Below are positions 6,803 to 10,613 of a DNA stretch of 10,613 nt, piece after piece. Location of the stretch: NCBI RefSeq assembly GCF_014904065.1, contig NZ_JACXJG010000017.1, positions 151,332 to 161,944 of the forward strand, given 5' to 3'. A model generated the notes under the pieces. It searched no databases and was not told where the DNA came from. It worked only from the letters and a program-made list of their open reading frames with translations. Positions within the stretch are counted from its first letter, which is position 1. Each line of letters opens with the position of its first letter. The position numbers and the translations under genes are program-made. The DNA comes from Gulosibacter sediminis (GTDB taxonomy: Bacteria > Actinomycetota > Actinomycetes > Actinomycetales > Microbacteriaceae).

Positions 6803-6838
6803 CGTTTCCCCGGTGGTGTTCCACACCGGAAGGAAACG
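6803..6838 (+). promoter_or_regulatory. Long hairpin that sequesters the ribD ribosome-binding site
   Basis: CGTTTCC (6803-6809) pairs with GGAAACG (6832-6838), and CCGGTG (6810-6815) pairs with CACCGG (6824-6829). TG/CA extends the inner helix after a single bulged G, and the loop is TTC. Only A6830-A6831 bulge out on the right. The ribD Shine-Dalgarno, AAGGA at 6830-6834, is thus mostly buried in a stem of about 15 pairs that ends 3 nt before the GTG. This suggests translational control of ribD downstream of the FMN aptamer. The pairing is seen in the sequence; the switching mechanism is inferred. Confidence 0.6.
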
Positions 6839-6840
6839 CA

Positions 6841-7896
6841 GTGCAACTCACCCCCGTCGACGCGATGCGGCGCGCCATCGAGCTCGCCGCCCGCGGTCCC
6901 GAGCTCGGCCCGAACCCGCGCGTCGGCTCCGTGCTGCTCGCCGCCGGCCCGGCGTCGGCGCCGCGCGAGGTGCTCGGCGAGGGCTGGCATCGCGGCGCGG
7001 GCACGGCCCACGCCGAGGTCGCGGCGCTCGCGGATGCACGGGCTCGCGGCATCGACGTGCGCGGCGCCACCGCCGTGGTCACCCTCGAACCCTGCAATCA
7101 CACCGGCCGCACCGGGCCGTGTGTCGACGCGCTGCTCGACGCGGGCGTCGCCGAGGTCATCTATGCCGTCGACGATCCGAATCCCGCCGCGGCCGGTGGC
7201 GCCGTGCGCCTGCAGGCCGCCGGCGTCACCGTGCACTCGGGTCTCGAGGAGGCTGCGGCCGGCGAGCTCATCCGCGCCTGGGCCACGCCCGCCCGGCTCG
7301 GGCGCCCCTTCGTCACGCTCAAGCTCGCGCTGACGCTCGACGGCAAGATCGCCGCGGCCGACGGTACGAGCCAGTGGATCACCTCCCCCACCGCCCAGGC
7401 CCACGCGCACGGCGTCCGCACCCAGGTCGACGCGATCGCTGTCGGCACCGGCACCGCCCTCGCCGACGACCCAGCGCTCACCGCCCGCACGCCCGATGGC
7501 GCGCTGCTGCCCAAGCAGCCGCTGCGAGTCGTGCTCGGCGACCGTGAGTTGCCCGCCTCGGCCCAGCTCCGCGACGACCGCGCGCCGCTGCTGCAGCTGC
7601 GCACCCACGACGTCACCGCCGCCCTCAGCGAGTTGGCCGAGCGGAACATCCATCACGTGCTCGTCGAGGGCGGCGCGACCGTCGCCGCCGTGCTGCTGCG
7701 CGCCGACGTCGTCGACGAGCTCCACATCTACCTCGCGCCGCTGCTCCTCGGCGAAGGCACGGCCGCCGTCGCACCCTTCGGCGTCGGCACGCTCGCCGAG
7801 GCCCGTCGCTGGCGCTTCGACGCACCCAAGCCCCTCGCCCCCGATGTCTTCCTGCGCGCCCGCCGCACCACCAACCCCACCCCAGAAGGAGCCTGA
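6841..7896 (+). CDS. ribD: Bifunctional riboflavin deaminase/reductase RibD
   Basis: A 351-aa two-domain enzyme for steps 2 and 3 of riboflavin synthesis: deamination of the diaminopyrimidine product of GTP cyclohydrolase II, then NADPH-dependent reduction of the ribosyl side chain. The N-terminal deaminase has the zinc site HAE (57-59) and PCNHTGRTGPC (84-94), with C85 and C94 as zinc ligands and E59 as catalytic Glu. The C-terminal reductase begins near 155 with FVTLKLALTLDGKIAA (157-172), then SQWITS, VGTGTALADDPALTAR, and VEGGATVAAVLL near the end. Length is close to the E. coli enzyme. The GTG at 6841 was chosen because AAGGA ends 6 nt before it and the family's N-terminal sequence begins there; the open frame further upstream runs through the riboswitch leader. 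The stop is followed after 1 nt by the ribE ATG, so translation is probably coupled. Confidence 0.95.
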   Translation: MQLTPVDAMRRAIELAARGPELGPNPRVGSVLLAAGPASAPREVLGEGWHRGAGTAHAEVAALADARARGIDVRGATAVVTLEPCNHTGRTGPCVDALLDAGVAEVIYAVDDPNPAAAGGAVRLQAAGVTVHSGLEEAAAGELIRAWATPARLGRPFVTLKLALTLDGKIAAADGTSQWITSPTAQAHAHGVRTQVDAIAVGTGTALADDPALTARTPDGALLPKQPLRVVLGDRELPASAQLRDDRAPLLQLRTHDVTAALSELAERNIHHVLVEGGATVAAVLLRADVVDELHIYLAPLLLGEGTAAVAPFGVGTLAEARRWRFDAPKPLAPDVFLRARRTTNPTPEGA

Positions 7897-7897
7897 A

Positions 7898-8509
7898 ATG
7901 TTTACCGGACTCATCGAAGCGCGCGGCGAAGTGCTGCGCCTCGAGCACGAGCCGGGGCAGGCGGATGCTCGCCTCGAGATCCGCGCACCTCGCGTCACCG
8001 ACGACGCTGCGCCCGGCGACTCGATCGCCGTGAACGGCGTCTGCCTCACCGTCGTCACGATCGCCGACGACGGCTTCACCGCCGATGTGCTGCCCGAGAC
8101 CCTGCGCCGCACCTCGCTCGGCGAGCTCGCGCCGGGTTCGCCCGTGAACCTCGAGCGTGCGCTCGCCGCATCGGCCCGCCTCGGGGGCCACATCGTGCAG
8201 GGCCACGTCGACGGCGTGGCGACCCTGGCCTCGCGCAACGCGGGCGAGCGCTGGGACGACCTCGTGTTCGAGGCGCCCCGCGAGCTGCTGCGCTACGTCG
8301 CAGAGAAGGGCTCGGTCGCGGTCGACGGCATCTCGCTCACCGTCACCGACGTCACGGCGCGCGGCTTCGGTGTGTCGATCATTCCGACGACCTCGCGCGA
8401 GACGACGCTCGGCGCCCTCGAGGTCGGCACCAGCGTGAACCTCGAGGTCGACGTGCTCGCGAAATACGTCGAGCGCATGCTGCAGTGGCGTGAGGAGGAG
8501 GCACGATGA
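7898..8509 (+). CDS. ribE: Riboflavin synthase (alpha subunit)
   Basis: A 203-aa enzyme that dismutates two molecules of 6,7-dimethyl-8-ribityllumazine into riboflavin and a pyrimidine that is recycled. It begins with the family's invariant MFTGLIE. It contains two tandem lumazine-binding domains. The first (about 1-97) has VNGVCLTV; the second (about 98-195) has GGHIVQGHVDG, KGSVAVDGISLTV and IPTTSRETTL. It closes with the conserved VDVLAKYVER. AGAAGGAG at 7884-7891, inside the end of ribD, lies 6 nt before the ATG. The TGA overlaps the start of ribB in ATGA (8506-8509). Some naming schemes call this gene ribC. Confidence 0.95.
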   Translation: MFTGLIEARGEVLRLEHEPGQADARLEIRAPRVTDDAAPGDSIAVNGVCLTVVTIADDGFTADVLPETLRRTSLGELAPGSPVNLERALAASARLGGHIVQGHVDGVATLASRNAGERWDDLVFEAPRELLRYVAEKGSVAVDGISLTVTDVTARGFGVSIIPTTSRETTLGALEVGTSVNLEVDVLAKYVERMLQWREEEAR

Positions 8510-9138
8510 GCGCCCCCGACTCCCCCGCCATCGGCCCGGCGCTCAACGCGCTCCGCGCGGGCCTCCCCGTGCTCGTCGCCGACGCGGCCGACCGCGAGAA
8601 CGAAGTGGACGCGATCTTTGCCGCCGATCGCGCGAGCGCAAAGTGGGTCGCCTGGGTCGTGCGCCATTCTTCCGGCTACCTCTGCGCGCCGCTGCCCGCC
8701 GCTCGCGCCGACGCCCTCGAACTGCCGCTCATGGTCGAGCAGACCCAGGACTCGCTGCGCACCGCCTACGCCGTCTCGGTCGATGCCGCCGTCGGCGTCA
8801 CCACGGGCATCTCGGCCGCCGACCGCGCGACGACGCTTCGCGCGCTCGCGAACCCTGACTCGAAGCCGGGCGACCTCATCCGCCCCGGTCACGTGCTGCC
8901 GCTGCGCGCCGTGCCCGGCGGCGTGCTCGCCCGCGCCGGCCACACCGAGGCCGCCGTCGACCTCATGCGCCTCGCGGGCACCGGAGACGTCGGCGCGATC
9001 GCCGAGCTCGTGCACGACTGCGGCGAGGTCATGCGCTACCCCGAGGCCGCCGCGCTCGCCGAACGCGAGGGCCTGCCCCTCATCACCATTGCTGAGTTGC
9101 GGGCCTACCGCCGCTCCCACGAAAGGACCGTTGCATGA
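8506..9138 (+). CDS. ribB: 3,4-dihydroxy-2-butanone 4-phosphate synthase, stand-alone and somewhat divergent
   Basis: A 210-aa enzyme that converts ribulose 5-phosphate into the four-carbon unit used by lumazine synthase. Core blocks are well kept: [24 protein letters not shown] (from 88), [10 protein letters not shown] (126-135), [16 protein letters not shown] (138-152, with H146 and E148). The acidic loop is DRENEVD (29-35), keeping E31 and E33 but with Val for the usual Gly, and the preceding DD/DE acidic residues are replaced by D-A-A. The RHGSG motif is RHSSG (53-57), and the family's CE near the end is AE (166-167). In many actinobacteria this position is taken by a RibBA fusion; here no GTP cyclohydrolase II domain follows, so ribA must be elsewhere. 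The start overlaps the ribE stop (ATGA), with GAGGAGG upstream. It overlaps ribH in the same way. Function is very likely intact, but the loop changes deserve attention. Confidence 0.88.
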   Translation: MSAPDSPAIGPALNALRAGLPVLVADAADRENEVDAIFAADRASAKWVAWVVRHSSGYLCAPLPAARADALELPLMVEQTQDSLRTAYAVSVDAAVGVTTGISAADRATTLRALANPDSKPGDLIRPGHVLPLRAVPGGVLARAGHTEAAVDLMRLAGTGDVGAIAELVHDCGEVMRYPEAAALAEREGLPLITIAELRAYRRSHERTVA

Positions 9139-9629
9139 GCCGCGAAGGCGCCCCCACCATTGACCTCTCGAGCTTCGGCTCGCAGGCGGGCGCGCTGCGC
9201 GTCGCCATCGTCGTCGCGAGCTGGCACCGCGACATTGCCGACGCGATGCTCGCGGACGCGGTCGCCGTCGTCGAGGCGGCCGGCGGCACCGCCGAGGTGA
9301 TCCGAGTGCCCGGCACCTTCGAGCTCGCCGTCGCGGCGATGCGCATTGCCCGAAGCCCGCAGGCGCCTGACGCGATCGTCACCCTCGGTGTGGTCGTGCG
9401 CGGCGGTACCCCGCACTTCGACTACGTCTGCCAGGCGGCGACGGATGGGCTCGGTCGCGTCGCGCTCGACACCGGCATTCCCGTCGGCTTCGGCGTCCTC
9501 ACCTGCGACACCGTCGAGCAGGCGCTTGAGCGCTCGGGGCTACCTGGTTCACTCGAGCGCAAGGGTGCCGAGGCGGCGCAGGCCGCGATCGCGACCGTCG
9601 CGGCACTCGCCGAGTACCCGCGAGGCTGA
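9135..9629 (+). CDS. ribH: 6,7-dimethyl-8-ribityllumazine synthase
   Basis: A 164-aa enzyme that condenses the RibD-derived pyrimidine with 3,4-dihydroxy-2-butanone 4-phosphate to give the lumazine substrate of RibE; family members form pentamers or 60-subunit capsids. Motifs: ASWHRDI (28-34, Trp in the aromatic position that stacks on the substrate), VPGTFELAVAA (58-68), GVVVRGGTPHFDYV (85-98) with H94 as catalytic His, FGVLTCDTVEQALER (119-133) and RKGAEAA (142-148). The start is fixed by GAAAGGA (9121-9127), 7 nt before the ATG, and by the ATGA overlap with ribB. It is the last recognisable gene of the operon; the next gene lies on the other strand. Confidence 0.94.
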   Translation: MSREGAPTIDLSSFGSQAGALRVAIVVASWHRDIADAMLADAVAVVEAAGGTAEVIRVPGTFELAVAAMRIARSPQAPDAIVTLGVVVRGGTPHFDYVCQAATDGLGRVALDTGIPVGFGVLTCDTVEQALERSGLPGSLERKGAEAAQAAIATVAALAEYPRG

Positions 9630-9974
9630 GCCCAGCGAGCCGGATGATGCCGTCCAGCAGGCGGGCATCCAACGCTTCTCCGCGATCCTCTGGGCGCTGC
9701 CCCCGGTCAGTGCCGGATTCCGGCGGAGTCGCCCGCCGAGTGGCGCTCACCGGCGCAGGCGCATCCTCAAGGCCGTGAAGCAGGCCGACCCCGGCGCCCG
9801 CAAGATGCTCCGCAAGGCCGGTGTCTAGGTGGTTGCCTGGCACGTCGTGAACGTCTGGGGCCGGCGAAGGCATTTCCGCTCCCCGAGGCCGTCATGCGCC
9901 GCCCATCGGCCCACTCGTCGCACGCAAGGCGCTGACAGCGCCACTGTCGTTTGCGCCGCGGCGCGGCGCTCGCG
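9630..9974. other. Gene-free region between convergent ribH and permease genes
   Basis: About 345 bases with no well-supported gene. The left 200 bases keep an open plus-strand frame to a TAG at 9826-9828 (ending ILKAVKQADPGARKMLRKAGV), but it has no credible start or Shine-Dalgarno outside ribH. Small inverted repeats occur at 9712-9724 (GCCGGA-T-TCCGGC) and 9722-9737. The right part holds the hairpin and palindrome listed separately. I see no promoter, repeat or tRNA here. Confidence 0.6.
9928..9942. terminator. Candidate bidirectional terminator hairpin after ribH and the APC permease
   Basis: GGCGCT (9928-9933) pairs perfectly with AGCGCC (9937-9942) around GAC. A perfect 12-base palindrome, GCGCCGCGGCGC, follows at 9953-9964, just past the minus-strand permease stop at 9975. 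On the plus strand the 9928 hairpin is followed by ACTGTCGTTT, a weak T-rich end. The stem is short, so terminator function is plausible rather than firm. Confidence 0.4.
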
Positions 9975-10613
9975 CTATCCGGCGAACGCCTCGCCCTCGA
10001 CGTGCGGCGGCTGCCGGCGGAAGCCACCCGTGAGCGACGCAAGAATGACGATGCCGATCACAAGCCAGACGGCGCCAATGATGAGCGCGTTCGAGTCGAG
10101 CTGCGTAAGCAGCCCGATGATGACGATCGCGCCGATCGAGGGCGCGACGTAGTCGAGCAGCACGTTGACGCGCTTGCCCTCGCGCCGCGCCTTCACGGCG
10201 AGCACGACGACCGAGATGTTCACCATCGCGAAGGCGATGAACGCGCCGAAGTTCACGAACGAGGTCGACGTGGCGACGTCGAGGAACATCGCGATGAGGC
10301 CCACGACGCCGACGACGACGATCGAGCCCCACGGGGTCTGGAAGCCGCGGTGCAGCACGCCGAAGATGCGCTTCGGCAGCACGCCGTCGCGGCCCATCGC
10401 GTAAAGCAGGCGCGAACCCGAGGCCTGCGCGGCGAGGCCCGAGGTGAACTGGGCGATGATGAGACCCGCGACGAAGACTGCCGAGAACACGTTGCCGCCG
10501 ATCGTCTGCGCGATCTCGAACGCGGCCGACGACTCGTCGGTGAAGCTACCGCCGGGGTGCACGAGCTGCGTGAAGTAGGTGACGACGATGAAGATGCCGC
10601 CGCCGATGAGCGC
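9975..10613 (-). CDS. APC-superfamily amino acid permease, 5' partial
   Basis: The C-terminal 212 residues of an inner-membrane amino acid/polyamine permease; the start lies beyond the right edge of the window. The frame is open to base 10613 and reads A-L-I-G-G-G-I-F-I-V-V-T-Y-F at the cut, so the GTG at 10562 is internal. The family's signature is clear: ASGSRLLYAMGRDGVLPKRIFG, then RGFQTPWGSIVVVGVVGLIA, which is the typical loop and following membrane segment of APC permeases. Four or five further hydrophobic segments follow, and a short polar tail (PPHVEGEAFAG) ends at TAG. Length of the family is usually 450-520 aa, so somewhat over half is missing. The substrate cannot be assigned. It converges on the rib operon and is not obviously related to it. 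Confidence 0.88.
   Translation of the reverse strand, partial: ALIGGGIFIVVTYFTQLVHPGGSFTDESSAAFEIAQTIGGNVFSAVFVAGLIIAQFTSGLAAQASGSRLLYAMGRDGVLPKRIFGVLHRGFQTPWGSIVVVGVVGLIAMFLDVATSTSFVNFGAFIAFAMVNISVVVLAVKARREGKRVNVLLDYVAPSIGAIVIIGLLTQLDSNALIIGAVWLVIGIVILASLTGGFRRQPPHVEGEAFAG

Noticed and set aside
6310..8238. A 642-codon open frame on the minus strand through the riboswitch and ribD.
   Set aside because: It crosses an RNA element and two clear rib genes, and its product is Gly/Arg/Ala-rich without any family motif.
9953..9964. The perfect palindrome GCGCCGCGGCGC as an operator.
   Set aside because: It lies between two convergent stops, not upstream of any gene, and such GC palindromes are common at this base composition; a transcript-end role is simpler.
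1..10613. Mobile elements, CRISPR arrays, tRNA or rRNA genes, prophage or defence genes.
   Set aside because: No transposase or integrase motifs, direct-repeat arrays or tRNA-like cloverleaves were seen on either strand.

Overview
The window is GC-rich bacterial DNA with GTG as well as ATG starts, tightly packed genes with ATGA stop/start overlaps, a leaderless-looking promoter and a DUF3516-type helicase. Together these point to an actinobacterium, most likely a member of the Microbacteriaceae. The family placement is inferred from gene content and codon style; no 16S or other marker is present.

Layout, left to right. (1) Positions 1-1278, plus strand: the C-terminal three quarters of an ActP/MctC-type cation/acetate symporter. 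(2) About 1307-1350: a strong hairpin that can end transcription of both converging genes. (3) 1392-3950, minus strand: a large SF2 DEAD/DEAH-box helicase with a C-terminal DUF3516 region. (4) 4003-6540, plus strand: a putative copper/peroxidase cluster. It holds a histidine-rich membrane protein, a PCu(A)C-type copper-chaperone lipoprotein and a Tat-exported DyP-type heme peroxidase. The first two genes are separated by a spacer with a hairpin; the last two are 2 nt apart. The helicase and this cluster diverge from a roughly 50-bp region where the two candidate -10 boxes overlap. (5) 6571-9629, plus strand: a riboflavin operon. A promoter drives an FMN riboswitch leader, a long hairpin covers the ribD ribosome-binding site, and ribD, ribE (riboflavin synthase), ribB (stand-alone DHBP synthase) and ribH (lumazine synthase) follow with 1-nt gaps or 4-nt overlaps. 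(6) 9630-9974: about 345 bp without a convincing gene, holding hairpins and a possible gene remnant. (7) 9975-10613, minus strand: the C-terminal part of an APC-superfamily amino acid permease that runs off the window.

The rib genes supply every riboflavin-specific enzyme except GTP cyclohydrolase II (ribA), which must lie elsewhere because ribB is not fused to it as it often is in actinobacterial operons. FMN made from the product is expected to feed back on the leader. The chaperone-DyP pair resembles the extracytoplasmic copper chaperone/DtpA peroxidase cascade described in Streptomyces lividans, but no Sco protein is seen here and the histidine-rich membrane protein sits in front. Nothing in the window is clearly a mobile element, CRISPR array, tRNA or rRNA. 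Most of it is conserved housekeeping content. The least explained parts are the membrane protein, the regulatory leader of ribD, the divergent RibB and the region after ribH.
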